Below are positions 28,006 through 37,666 of a stretch of DNA of 64,000 bases, one piece after another. Position 1 is the stretch's first letter. Every line of letters starts with the position of its first letter. The notes under the pieces were generated by a model. That model searched no databases. It was not told where the DNA came from and saw only the letters and a list, made by a program, of their open reading frames with translations. A program made the translations under genes and the position numbers. This DNA is from an uncultured Clostridium sp. (GTDB lineage Bacteria > Bacillota > Clostridia > TANB77 > CAG-508), in assembly GCA_946411515.1 (NCBI GenBank), contig CAMKEH010000002.1, positions 62,001 through 126,000 of the forward strand, written 5' to 3'.

Positions 28006-29505
28006 ATGAAAAAAAGAAGGAACCCATTTAACTCAGTAAGAGGAAAACTTTTTATGACATTATCAATTGTAATATTATCTATAATATTATTTTTAATAAT
28101 AGTTAATAATTTTGTATTTGGACAATTTTTCTTATATAGTAAAACAAAAGCATTAATATCAGTTTATGGGATAGTTAATGACTATTATGGTAAAGGACAA
28201 ACTGTAGATATGGAATCAAAGTTAGAACAAATTTCTATCGAAAATAATTTTGATATCTTAATAAAAAATGATAAAAATGTAAATGTATATGCATCAAATA
28301 AAGACTTTTTTTCAACATTTGAAACAATAGATGAAATTAATAAAGAACAAAGACAAGAAGGAGAAATTATACAAAAAAGAGACAAATTTGTTATAAAACA
28401 AATAAAAGATAAAAGAAATGGAATGACATATATATTGTTGTCATCAGTATTAGATAATGGATATTTATTATATATAAGAATACCAATTAATTCAATACAA
28501 GAAAGTGTAAAAATATCTAATAATTTCTTATATTTAATGGCAGGAATAACTATTGTAATCTCAGCAGTTATAATTTCATTTGTATCTAGAAGATTTACAG
28601 ATCCTATATTAGAATTAAATGATATAGCAAAAAGAATGTCTAATTTAGATTTTAGTCGTAAATATACTGAAACTAAGGAAGATGATGAAATAGATAACTT
28701 GGGAAGAAGTATAAATACAATGTCAGATAAATTAGAAAAAACTATAAAACAATTAAAAGATACAAATATTGAACTAGAAAAAGACATAGAAGAAAAATCA
28801 AAAATAGATGAAATGAGAAAAAGCTTTATATCAGACGTATCACACGAATTAAAAACACCAATAGCCTTAATTGAAGGATATAGTGAAGGATTGCTTGAAA
28901 ATGTAAATTCAGATGAAGAAAGTAGAAAATTTTATGCAGAAGTTATTTTAGATGAAGCAAACAAAATGGATAAATTAGTTAAACAATTATTAGAATTAAT
29001 GACATTAGAATATGGAAAAAGAGAATTTAATAATAAAACATTTAATATAGTGGAATTAGAAAAAGAAGTTGTTAGAAAATCAAAAGTGATGCTGGATGAT
29101 AATAATATAGAAATAAAATTTGATACTAATGATAAAATAGAAGTATTTGCAGATGATTTCTATATTGAACAAATTATAACAAACTACATAACAAATGCTA
29201 TAAAAAATATAAAAGAAATTAATGGAAAAAAACTAATAGAAGTAAAAAATGAAATAGATAGCGAAAATAATAAAGTAAGAATAAACGTATTTAATACAGG
29301 AGAAAAAATTCCAGATGAATTAATAAACAGAATATGGAATCGTTTTTATAAAATCGATGACTCTAGAAATAGAGAAGACGGAGGAACAGGAATAGGACTT
29401 TCTCTTGTAAAAGCCATAATGAATAATTATAAAAATGAATATGGAGTAATAAATAAAGATAACGGAGTAGAATTTTACTTTGATTTAGATTTAAATGAAA
29501 CATAG
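28006..29505 (+). CDS. Sensor histidine kinase
   Basis: A 499-residue membrane kinase. Two membrane spans (about residues 15-40 and 175-195) flank an extracellular sensor domain, then a HAMP domain (RRFTDPILELNDIAKRMSNLD). The phosphorylated His lies in SDVSHELKTPIALIEGYSEG. ATP-binding boxes are ITNYITNAIKNI, FNTGEKIPDE and GTGIGLSLVK. It partners the response regulator just upstream. The sensor domain has no family I recognise. Confidence 0.92.
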   Translation: MKKRRNPFNSVRGKLFMTLSIVILSIILFLIIVNNFVFGQFFLYSKTKALISVYGIVNDYYGKGQTVDMESKLEQISIENNFDILIKNDKNVNVYASNKDFFSTFETIDEINKEQRQEGEIIQKRDKFVIKQIKDKRNGMTYILLSSVLDNGYLLYIRIPINSIQESVKISNNFLYLMAGITIVISAVIISFVSRRFTDPILELNDIAKRMSNLDFSRKYTETKEDDEIDNLGRSINTMSDKLEKTIKQLKDTNIELEKDIEEKSKIDEMRKSFISDVSHELKTPIALIEGYSEGLLENVNSDEESRKFYAEVILDEANKMDKLVKQLLELMTLEYGKREFNNKTFNIVELEKEVVRKSKVMLDDNNIEIKFDTNDKIEVFADDFYIEQIITNYITNAIKNIKEINGKKLIEVKNEIDSENNKVRINVFNTGEKIPDELINRIWNRFYKIDDSRNREDGGTGIGLSLVKAIMNNYKNEYGVINKDNGVEFYFDLDLNET

Positions 29506-29529
29506 GGGACAGACGAGAAATGTTTCATT

Positions 29530-29585
29530 TTAATAAGCACACAAAATGTTAAGAAAAAATTTAATATTTTGTGTGCTTATTTAGT
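29530..29585. terminator. Long bidirectional terminator hairpin
   Basis: A stem of about 16 bp (AATAAGCACACAAAAT with ATTTTGTGTGCTTATT) encloses an AT-rich loop. It separates the two-component genes from the converging XRE gene and overlaps that gene's stop. Confidence 0.7.
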
Positions 29586-29814
29586 TTTTATCATCTTTTT
29601 TATTAGGATATGGTTCTTTTTTATCTGTAAGATTTGCTATATAATCAATGGAAGTATTATAATATTTTGCAAATAATTTAATTGTATCTAAAGGAATCAT
29701 TCTTTCATCTTTTTCGTATCTTATATATGAATTTTTTGAAATATATGCTATTCTAGCACAAAATTCTTGAGTTAAATCATGATCTTCTCTTAATTCTTTT
29801 AATCTTGTTTGCAT
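29581..29814 (-). CDS. XRE-family helix-turn-helix regulator
   Basis: A 77-residue regulator starting at the ATG read from 29814, where GAGGTG provides a ribosome binding site. An upstream in-frame extension is not part of the gene. RLKELREDHDLTQEFCARIAYISKNSYIRYEKDERMIP is a Cro/CI-type HTH, ending in a YNTSIDYIANLTD tail common in phage-like repressors. It is divergent from the GLUG protein gene, and a 13-bp inverted repeat lies between them, so it probably controls both genes. Confidence 0.85.
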   Translation of the reverse strand: MQTRLKELREDHDLTQEFCARIAYISKNSYIRYEKDERMIPLDTIKLFAKYYNTSIDYIANLTDKKEPYPNKKDDKN

Positions 29815-29846
29815 CTTATACACCTCAAAATCATTATATAAAAATA

Positions 29847-29887
29847 CCCCATATGGAGTTGACAAAATACTCCATATGGGGTACAAT
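29847..29887 (+). promoter_or_regulatory. Consensus promoter inside an inverted-repeat operator
   Basis: CCCCATATGGAGT (29847-29859) and ACTCCATATGGGG (29869-29881) are perfect 13-base inverted repeats. TTGACA (29859-29864) lies between them and TACAAT (29882-29887) is exactly 17 bases further, so the right arm fills the spacer. A repressor bound here would block the GLUG protein promoter, and it would also cover the region expected for the XRE promoter. Confidence 0.8.
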
Positions 29888-29925
29888 CTTGCCGAAAGAT
29901 ATACAAAAGAAGGAGAAGAATTTGT

Positions 29926-31670
29926 ATGGAAAAGGAATTGAAAAATACTACAGATAAAATGAAAGAACAAGAAAGAGGCATTACATTAATTGCACTTATA
30001 GTCACAATAGTTGTCTTACTTATCCTTGCAGGAGTAACAATTGTTACATTAACAGGAGATAATGGATTATTACAAAAAGCAGGAGAAGCATCTGAAAAAA
30101 ATGATATTGGGACAGAAAAAGAGCAAATTGCATTAGCCTATGCAACAATGAAACTTGAAGATGAAACAGATATATCTAAAAGGGAAGAAATATTTCAAAA
30201 TCATCTAGATAAATATACAGGAGAAGGAAAGACAGAAGTATATGGATCAGATTCAAGCTATACAATACATTTTTTAGGCACTAATAGACTTTATACAGTA
30301 GAAGAAGATGGAAATATTATTGAAGAAGATATTGCAATATTGAGAGAAGACAATGTTGCAGGAGCATTTGATGGAACAGGGACACAAAGTAATCCATATA
30401 TAATAATGAGCATAGAAGATCTGGTTTATTTTTCAAAAGAAGTATGTAATGGAAATTCATATTCTGGTAAATATATAGAACTAGGAAAACCATTGGACTT
30501 TAAATCAAAATTCTCATACAAAGATATAGAAACTACATATAGTTATAATGAAGAAACAACAAGCTATATATCAGATAAAAATTCAGATACAATTCTCATA
30601 AAACTATGTAGTGAAGGAATAGGATTTATTCCTATAGGAAATAATAGTAAAGCTTTTTCAGGTAAATTTAATGGAAAAGGATATAAAATAAAAAATGTAT
30701 ATATTAACACAAGTGGATATGCAGGATTGTTTGGATATGAGTCAAGAGGACACATATCAGATTTAAAAGTTAATGGAAAGATAATATCTTCAGATGGAAA
30801 TGCAGGAGGAATTGTAGGAGGAGCATGGAATACTGATTCAGATTCAATAAGAAATTGTGACTTTAAAGGAAGTGTTGAAGGTGATTGTACGGGAGGAATT
30901 GTTGGTTCTGTACCACGCAACGGATGGGGAGCCATCCAAAATTGCAACAATTATGGAACTGTAAAAGGAAAGTCCTCTGCCGGAGGAATTGCTGGAAATG
31001 TGGCCAGTGACACATATATTGTTAAAAATTGTTCAAATTTTGGATCAGTAAATGCTAAAATTTCTGGAGGAATAGTGCGGAGAACATGGATTTAGCGGAG
31101 AAGGATATATTAATTGTTATAATAATGGAAATGTAATAGGAGAAACAGCTCGGAGGAATTGTAGGATTTTCATGGATTAATGAAGTATTTATTAATAACT
31201 GTGGCAGCAATTACAATTCTTACATTGAAGGGAAAAATTATACAGGCGGAATATTTGGGATGTCATCAAATTATGCTCCAATATACATTTTAAATACATT
31301 TTCTTTAGGCAAATTATCTGGAAGTGGTATTATTGGAGGAATTTGTGGAACTGGAAATGTTTGGAGAGGAAATCAAAAAATAGAAAATTCATATTTTGCA
31401 GGAACAATTAAAGGAGGAACAAATGTTGGAGGAATAATGGGAAAAAATAATTCTAATGTAGCATTATTGCAGATAAATAATTGTTATTATATAAATACGA
31501 TAGCTAAACCAATATCAAATGCAGAACCAGAAGGAGCAACAGCATTGTCAGAAGAAGATATGAAAGAAGAGGATACACTGTTAAATTATCTAAAAAGCTA
31601 TGAAAATAGTGAATATGAGTTATCAGAATGGAATAAAGAAATAAATCAATATCCTGTACATAATAATTAG
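29926..31670 (+). CDS. Pilin-like GLUG-repeat surface protein (two CGG +1 sites)
   Basis: A 580-residue protein assembled from three frames. The N-terminus RGITLIALIVTIVVLLILAG is pilin-like with Ala instead of Glu at +5. From about residue 190 it has GLUG-type units (AGLFGY, GGIVGG, GGIAGN) of a beta-helix. CGG at 31078 and at 31151 each break the frame. Dropping each C continues the repeats: SGGIV-GEHGFSGEGY, and GETA-GGIVGFSW. The ending (ATALSEEDMK...YPVHN) is typical of GLUG proteins. It is probably exported to the surface, and its expression is probably set by the adjacent XRE repressor. Confidence 0.75.
31078..31080 (+). other. CGG +1 recoding site 1 in the GLUG protein
   Basis: Context GTG-CGG-A. 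Zero frame ends five codons later; the +1 frame gives GGIVGEHG, in register with the repeat. Confidence 0.75.
31151..31153 (+). other. CGG +1 recoding site 2 in the GLUG protein
   Basis: Context GCT-CGG-A, 24 codons after the first site. The second +1 shift gives the canonical GGIVGF repeat and leads to the true C-terminus. Confidence 0.75.
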
Positions 31671-31689
31671 TAAAAAACAATTTTTATAA

Positions 31690-31742
31690 AAATGTCGAAT
31701 TTTGCGATGAAAAGTGATTGCAAAGTTCGGCATTTTGTGTTA
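31690..31742 (+). terminator. Terminator-like hairpin after the GLUG gene
   Basis: AATGTCGAATTTTGC (31691-31705) pairs with GCAAAGTTCGGCATT, allowing G-T pairs, and a T-rich tract follows. A 22-base part (31693-31714) recurs at 32852-32873. Confidence 0.55.
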
Positions 31743-31942
31743 TTAGTAATGTTATTAAATTGTATAAGACAATTAAAATATTATTTTTCATTGAAAATAT
31801 AAAAATTCAAATCAAAAAATTTTAATAAAAGTAAATTCTAAATTTCTAAAGTTTAAATTAGAAACTTATTTTATAAAGTAAATTAATTCTATTTATTTCC
31901 ATATAAAAGAAAAGTAAAATACAATCGGAAAAGAGGAAATTT

Positions 31943-32790
31943 ATGCAAAATAAACAAGAACTATTAAAACCAAAAATTGATGTTGTATTTCATTCATTAT
32001 TTAGAGTGGGAAATGAAGATATAACAAAAGCTATAATAACAGCAATAACAAAAGAAAAAATCAAAAAAATAGAATTAGAAAATGATAGACACATTATAGG
32101 AAAATATACAGAAGAAAAATTGGGAATATTAGATTTAAAAGCAACACTAGATAATGGAACTATATGTGATATTGAAATTCAGTTAGTAGATAATAAAGAT
32201 ACTGAAAAGAGATTTTTATGGTATTGGAGTAAATTATATTCAGGGCAATTAATAAGAGGAGAAGAATATAAAAAGCTAAACAAAGTTATAGGTATAATTA
32301 TACTAGATTATAAACTTGAGAAAACGAGAGAAATAAAGAGATTAAACACGAAATGGAAAATAAAAGAGGTATTAAGTGGTAAAAATATAGAGTTGACAGA
32401 TGAGCTGGAGATACATATAATCGAAATACCAAAAGTAAAAGAAATGATGGAAACAAGTGAAAAAGATGAACTAACACAGTGGATAACATTTTTAGATAAT
32501 CCAAGTAGGGTGGAGGAATTAAAAATTATGGAGAATAACAAAGAAATAAAAAAACAATGGAAGAGTTAGAAGAAATAAGCCAAGACAGAGATTTAAGAAG
32601 AATAGCAGAATTAAAAGATAAATATATAAGAGACCAAAAGAATGGGCATATAGGATGGTTTGAAGAAGGAAAATTAAATAAGCAAATAGAAATAGTAAAA
32701 GAGCTTTTAAAAACAAATATGCCTATTGAAAAAATAAGTCAAGTAACAAAATTAGAGAAAGAAAAAATAATAGAATTAAAGAAAAAATAA
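31943..32790 (+). CDS. Rpn-family PD-(D/E)XK nuclease/transposase-like protein, -1 frameshifted
   Basis: The first frame (31943-32569) starts KPKIDVVFHSLF and has GILDLKATLDNGTICDIEIQL, the D...E-x-Q nuclease core of the PD-(D/E)XK 'transposase' (Rpn) family. In the zero frame it stops after a family-unlike KQWKS. A run of seven A at 32548-32554 allows a -1 slip giving KKTMEELEEISQDRDLRRIAEL, the usual C-terminus, to 32790. The whole product would be about 282 residues. Either programmed -1 shifting or a one-base A-run deletion explains this. Related proteins promote recombination and are often mobile; 22-base repeats flank it. Confidence 0.75.
32548..32554 (+). other. A7 slippery run, possible -1 frameshift site
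   Basis: Zero-frame codons are ATA-AAA-AAA-CAA. A slip of -1 on A-AAA-AAA reads ACA-ATG-GAA and enters the frame of the family C-terminus. Confidence 0.5.
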
Positions 32791-33010
32791 AATAAGAATA
32801 GAAAAATTTGCAATTTGTTTTTGGCTAAATAGCTGGTGTTTATCCATGTTTTGTCGAATTTTGCGATGAAAAGTTCTTTACAAATGGTAAAAAATGTATT
32901 ATTATGTATACAAGAGTTAACTCAAAAATTTAAATTAAAATCTAAAAATTATTTTTAATCTTAAAAAATCCAAAATTAAACTAATCAGATAAGGAGGTAG
33001 CAGTATATGT

Positions 33011-33610
33011 ATGTTTCGTTATAGTACGACATATATAAATATACTTAGTTTTGTTATATCAATTATTATATTTTTAATTACAAATTTATTTACTTCAAAT
33101 GAAAATATTTCTTCAAAAAGCATTTTTAAAGCAGATTTTAAAGTCAATAATTTAAATAGTCAAGAAAATTCAGAAGAAAAAGAAATAATAGAAGAAAGTT
33201 CAAAAGATACTAAAGAGGAATGGTATCTTGAAATACCAGTTATAAACTTAAAAGCAGAAATTAGAGAAGGAACAACAAAAGAAATAATGGATGATTATAT
33301 TGGCCATTTTGAAGAAACTAAAAAAGAAGAAGGAAATGTGGGCTTAGCAGCACATAACAGAGGATATAAAAATAATTATTTTGAAAATATTAAAAATTTG
33401 AAAGAAGGAGATAAAGTTTATTATAAATATAAAAATTTTGAAAAAGAATATGTAGTTACAAAGCAAAATATTATTAAAGACACAGATTGGAGCGATTTAG
33501 AAAATACGGATGATAATACAATAACTTTGATTACATGTGTAGAAAATCAAAAAGAATATAGAAGATGTATTCAAGCAAAAGAACTTTTAGAAGAAAGCGA
33601 GGAATTTTAA
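33011..33610 (+). CDS. Sortase (class D-like)
   Basis: A 199-residue transpeptidase with an N-terminal membrane anchor (about residues 6-27) and an acidic linker. The sortase core has the catalytic His in GLAAHNRGY, the Cys in ITLITCVENQ, and an Arg in EYRRCIQA. It cuts LPxTG-type motifs and links the protein to a cell-wall or pilin acceptor. AAGGAGG precedes the start. It ends 2 bases before the thioester/Cna-B gene, its likely substrate. Confidence 0.9.
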   Translation: MFRYSTTYINILSFVISIIIFLITNLFTSNENISSKSIFKADFKVNNLNSQENSEEKEIIEESSKDTKEEWYLEIPVINLKAEIREGTTKEIMDDYIGHFEETKKEEGNVGLAAHNRGYKNNYFENIKNLKEGDKVYYKYKNFEKEYVVTKQNIIKDTDWSDLENTDDNTITLITCVENQKEYRRCIQAKELLEESEEF

Positions 33611-33612
33611 AT

Positions 33613-34918
33613 TTGATAAAAAGAAATAAAAAATTAAAACAAAAGAAAAAATTTGATTTAACAGGAAGAATAAAATATATTTTTATACTAATCTCATTAT
33701 TTAGTATATTTAACATATTAACATTTATGAATTCAGCTTATGCACAAAATATAAGCTCTGCAAATATATATTTAGTAGGAGATTGTGGAAGCTTACTTAC
33801 ATATAAAGGAGTTCCTGTTAAAGTAAGTTATGTTCAATATTCAAATGATGGAGTAGATTATCCAGCGTATTGCTTAGATAAAACTAAATCACGGAGCAGA
33901 GACAACTCCTTATGCAGTTTCTGTACAGAGTATGATACAAGATGTAGGGCTTTGGAGAAGAATTGTTAATGGATATCCATATAAGAGTATACAAGAGTTA
34001 GGAGTAGCAAATAAAGAAGAAGCTTTTACCGCAACAAAACAAGCAATTTATTGCTATATTCATGGAAATAATCCAGACGATTATGACGCAATAGGAGAAG
34101 CAGGTGCTAGAACACTACAAGCTATGAAAAATATAATTACTAATTCACAAAATTCTAGTGAGACAAAACTATCTAGCACAATAACAATAAACAAAAATAT
34201 ATCAGAATGGAAACAAGATGAAATTGATAAAAATTATGTATCAAAATCATATAGTGTTTCTGCCAAATCTAATATTACTAATTATAAAATAACAATTTCA
34301 AAAGAAGGAAGTGATAATTTAGGTGGAATAAAATTAACTGATGAAAATAATAATGAAAAATCGAAATTTAAACCACCCGAAAAATTTAAAATATTAGTAC
34401 CAATTAAAAATATGCAAGAAAAAGGAAAAATCTTAATAAATGCTAAAGCACAAGTAGAAACAAAACCAATATTATATGGATTAGCTCCTGATAGCAGTTA
34501 TCAAGATTATGCATTAACTGCAGCAACATATGAAGATGGTACAGGAAATGCAAATGATGAATATCAAAAAAATGAAACTAAAATAATTGTTATAAAAAAA
34601 GATCAAGAAAATGATATCTTATTACAAGGAGTTGAATTTCAATTACTAGATGAAAAAAGAGAAGTTATATATACTGATTTAAAAACAAATGAAGAAGGAA
34701 AGATTGTAATCGAAAATTTAGTACCAGGAACTTATTATTTAAAAGAAACAAAAACAATAGATGGATACGAAATCTATGATCAACCAATAAAAGTAGAAAT
34801 AGAATTAAATCAAGAAATAAGTATTACAGTAAATAATAAAAAAGAAGAAAAACCTGAAATAAACACAATAAAAAAAGCAAATAAGCAAGTTAAAAAATTA
34901 CCTGTTACAGGTATGTAA
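33613..34918 (+). CDS. Thioester-domain/Cna-B surface protein with LPVTG end (one CGG +1 site)
   Basis: A 434-residue protein from TTG 33613 (GAGGAA upstream). It has a basic start and signal peptide ending near SAYAQN, then a TQXA-type thioester domain: the Cys is in YPAYCLDKT and the Gln probably in TKQAIYCYI. CGG at 33892 follows TKS; dropping the C gives GAETTPYAVSVQSMIQDV and joins both halves of the domain. A Cna-B/SpaA domain (GVEFQLLDEKREVIYTD ... GTYYLKETKTIDGY) ends the protein. The sorting motif LPVTG is followed only by Met and stop, with no membrane segment or charged tail. It lies next to its own sortase and is probably an adhesin or pilus subunit. Confidence 0.82.
33892..33894 (+). 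other. CGG +1 recoding site in the thioester protein
   Basis: Context TCA-CGG-A. It lies inside the thioester domain, between the reactive Cys and Gln, so the domain exists only if the shift occurs. Confidence 0.8.
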
Positions 34919-34930
34919 AACAAATATATA

Positions 34931-34980
34931 AACCTAAGACTTTTAAATTTATATTTTTAAAATCTTAGGTTTACTTTTTA
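34931..34980 (+). terminator. Terminator, copy A of a duplicated hairpin
   Basis: AACCTAAGACTTTTAAA (34931-34947) pairs with the segment ending TCTTAGGTT (to 34972), followed by a T-run. Nearly the same 50 bases recur at 36222-36274. Confidence 0.75.
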
Positions 34981-35058
34981 ATACATTAGAAAAGTATAAC
35001 GAACTGTTTTAAAATCATACTAAAAAATTAAAATACCAATTAAGAAGGAGGTTGGAAT

Positions 35059-35874
35059 ATGTCAGAATTAAATGTTTTAAATCAAAAGATAACTTATATG
35101 AAAATTAATGATGAAGATTATATATCAATTACTGATATGTTAAAATCAAAAGATGGAGACTTCTTTGTTTCAGACTGGTTAAGAAATAGAAATACTATTG
35201 AATTCTTAGGAATTTGGGAAGAAATTCATAATCCTACTTTTAATTATGGCGAATTCGCCATAATTAAAAGTCAAGCAGGCTTAAATAGTTATAAGATAAG
35301 TGTAAAAGAATAGAAAGAGAAAACAAATTCAATTGGAATAATCTCTAAATCAGGAAGATATGGAGGAACTTAGGCTCATAAAGATATTGCTTTTGAGTTT
35401 GGAATGTGGATTAGTCCAAAATTCAAATTATTATTAATAAAAGAATTTGAAAGATTAAAAGCAGAAGAACAAAAGCATATAGGCTGGAATGCTAAAAGAG
35501 AACTTTCAAAAATCAATTATAGAATACATAGTGATGCTATTAAAAACAATTTAATACCTAAAGAATTAACTAAAAATCAAATTAATTTTGTTTATGCAGA
35601 AGAAGCTGATGTATTAAATATGGCATTATTTGGTATGACTGCGAAAGAATGGCGTGATAGAAATCATAATTTAAAAGGAAATATAAGAGATTATGCAACA
35701 ATGAATGAATTAATATGCTTAGCAAATTTAGAAAATTTAAATTCCGTTTTTATAAATGAAGGAATAAAACAAAGTGAAAGACTTGAAAAACTAAATAAAA
35801 TTGCTATATCACAAATGCAAATTTTAAATGATACAGATATTAAATACTTATATAAGAATAACCTTAATGAATAA
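35059..35874 (+). pseudogene. KilA-N domain protein, interrupted by two in-frame TAG codons
   Basis: The frame starts with AAGGAGG and ATG and reads through as a KilA-N protein: ISITDMLKSKDGDFFVSDWLRNRNTIEFLGIWE, SQAGLNSYKISVKE, SKSGRYGGT, AHKDIAFEFGMWISPKFKLLLIKEFERL. TAG at 35311 replaces an expected Trp (KEW) and TAG at 35371 an expected Tyr (GGTYAHKD). No bases are lost, so the remainder to 35874 stays in frame. KilA-N proteins are DNA-binding proteins of phages and mobile elements. Either a decaying gene or amber suppression explains it; TAG ends many genes here, so decay is more likely. Confidence 0.75.
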
Positions 35875-36188
35875 TATATTATGAATTCATAAAAGCATTT
35901 TTTGTTACTATTTATAGAAAAGATATAGAAGGATTAATAAAAAATACAGAGAAAAATTTAAAAAATGATACTATAAATGATACTATAAATATTAATAAAA
36001 AAATAAGTAAAACAGAAATGAAAATACTAAAAATAATACAAAACAAACCTGATATTACACAAAAAGAAATTGCAGATAAACTAGAAATTACAAGGATAAC
36101 TGCAAATAGAAATATTAATAAATTAAAAGATAAAGGTATAATAAAAAGAAAGGGAGCTAATAAAAATGGTTATTGGCAAATAATGTAA
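35875..36188 (+). pseudogene. C-terminal fragment of a winged-helix regulator (AlbA_2-type)
   Basis: An open frame of about 98 codons without a plausible start. It begins FIKAFFVTIYRKDIEGLI, typical of the junction in AlbA_2/ATP-binding regulators. A winged helix follows (SKTEMKILKIIQNKPDITQKEIADKL ... NINKLKDKGIIKRKG) and ends in GYWQIM. The N-terminal domains are missing. Like the KilA-N relic before it, it is a remnant in a short decayed segment. Confidence 0.65.
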
Positions 36189-36221
36189 TAAGGTTTAACT
36201 TAACATGTAAAATAAATATAT

Positions 36222-36274
36222 AAGCCTAAGACTTTTTAAATTTATATTTTTAAAATCTTAGGTTTACTTTTTTA
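36222..36274 (+). terminator. Terminator, copy B of the duplicated hairpin
   Basis: Almost identical to the hairpin at 34931-34980, with one base changed in the stem and a longer T-run. The KilA-N and winged-helix remnants lie exactly between the two copies. Confidence 0.75.
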
Positions 36275-36329
36275 TAAAAAACATATATAATGGTAACAAT
36301 AATTAAATAAAAGGAGAGATAAATTTTAT

Positions 36330-37649
36330 ATGTTATCACAATTAATTGTCTTAGCAATATTAATTTTACTAAATGCATTTTTTGCTGCAAGTGAAATTGC
36401 ATTTATATCACTAAATGATACTAAAATTGAAAAACAAGCAAAAGAGGGAAATAAGAAAGCTATTCAAATAGAAAAAATGTTAAATACACCAAGTAAATTT
36501 CTAGCAACAATACAAATAGGAATTACACTAGCAGGGTTCTTGTCTAGTGCTTTTGCATCAGATACTTTTGCAGAAAAATTAGCACCAGTATTATATAACT
36601 GGATGCCATTTATAACTTTAGGAGTATGGAAAAGTATTTCAATTGTAATTATTACAATTATATTATCATTCTTTACATTGGTATTAGGAGAATTAGTCCC
36701 AAAAAGATTGGCAATGAAACATTATGAAAAAATAGCTTTTAAAACAATTGGAATTATTAGAGTAATTTCAGTTATAGCATCACCATTTGTAAAATTCTTA
36801 ACATTTGCAACAAATAGTATTTCTAAATTATTTGGAGTAGGTGAAAATGATGAAGAAACAGTAACAGAAGAAGAAATAAAAATGATGGTAGATGAAGGCG
36901 AAGAAAAAGGAACTATTGAAGAAGATGAAAAAGAATTAATAAATAATGTATTTGAATTCAATGATATAACTGTATCAGAAGTTATGACTCATAGAAAAGA
37001 CATTTTTGCACTAGATATTAATATTGGAAATGAAGAATTATTACAAGAACTATCTAAAGAGGAATATAGATATAGTAGAATACCAGTTTATGATGAGACG
37101 ATTGATGAAATAAAAGGTATTTTATATGTAAAAGATGTTTTAAAAAATATAAATAAGAAAACATTTAAAGTAAAAAATGTTGTTAAAGATGCATATTTTG
37201 TATCACAAAATAGATTAATAAATGAAGTGTTTAAGGAACTTCAAAAAAATAAAGTACAAATAGCAATTATAGTTGATGAATATGGTGGAACAGCAGGATT
37301 AATTACTATGGAAGATATTATAGAAGAACTTGTTGGAGATATCTATGATGAGTATGATAAAGAAGAAAAAGAGTTTGAAAAAATAGATTCTAATACTTTT
37401 TTATTAGCAGGTAACATGACAATTTATGATGTAAATAAATTATTAGATGCAGGTATTCCAGAAGGAGATTATGATACTTTATCAGGATTTTTACAAGAAG
37501 AACTAGGACGTATTCCGGGTGATAAAGAAAAACCAATTATAGAGACAGAAAAAGTAACATATAAAATAGAAAAATATAAAGATAAAAGAATATTAAAAGT
37601 AAAAGCATGTAAGAACAATATAGAAGAAGATAAACAAAATCAAGAGTAA
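36330..37649 (+). CDS. CNNM/CBS-domain transporter (HlyC/CorC family)
   Basis: A 439-residue membrane protein. Its N-terminal CNNM domain has four membrane segments (NAFFAASEIAFISLNDTKIE, then QIGITLAGFLSSAFASDTFA and LVLGELVPKRLAMKH). A CBS pair with VMTHRKDIFALD and VDEYGGTAGLITMEDIIEELVGDIYDEYD and a CorC_HlyC domain follow. The family is linked to magnesium or cobalt handling and was long called haemolysin, without good evidence. AAGGAGAG precedes the ATG. It probably shares a transcript with the WG-repeat gene 17 bases downstream. Confidence 0.9.
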   Translation: MLSQLIVLAILILLNAFFAASEIAFISLNDTKIEKQAKEGNKKAIQIEKMLNTPSKFLATIQIGITLAGFLSSAFASDTFAEKLAPVLYNWMPFITLGVWKSISIVIITIILSFFTLVLGELVPKRLAMKHYEKIAFKTIGIIRVISVIASPFVKFLTFATNSISKLFGVGENDEETVTEEEIKMMVDEGEEKGTIEEDEKELINNVFEFNDITVSEVMTHRKDIFALDINIGNEELLQELSKEEYRYSRIPVYDETIDEIKGILYVKDVLKNINKKTFKVKNVVKDAYFVSQNRLINEVFKELQKNKVQIAIIVDEYGGTAGLITMEDIIEELVGDIYDEYDKEEKEFEKIDSNTFLLAGNMTIYDVNKLLDAGIPEGDYDTLSGFLQEELGRIPGDKEKPIIETEKVTYKIEKYKDKRILKVKACKNNIEEDKQNQE

Positions 37650-37666
37650 TGAAAGAAGGAATATAA

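Larger units (their letters stand above)
31693..32873. repeat. 22-base direct repeat flanking the Rpn-type gene
   Basis: The identical 22 bases at 31693-31714 and 32852-32873 (TGTCGAATTTTG then CGATGAAAAG) lie on either side of the Rpn-type nuclease gene. They may mark the limits of an inserted unit or be copies of one terminator. Confidence 0.6.

Noticed and set aside
29815..29970. N-terminal extension of the XRE regulator up to 29970
   Set aside because: It would run through the promoter and inverted repeat; GAGGTG before the ATG at 29814 marks the real start.
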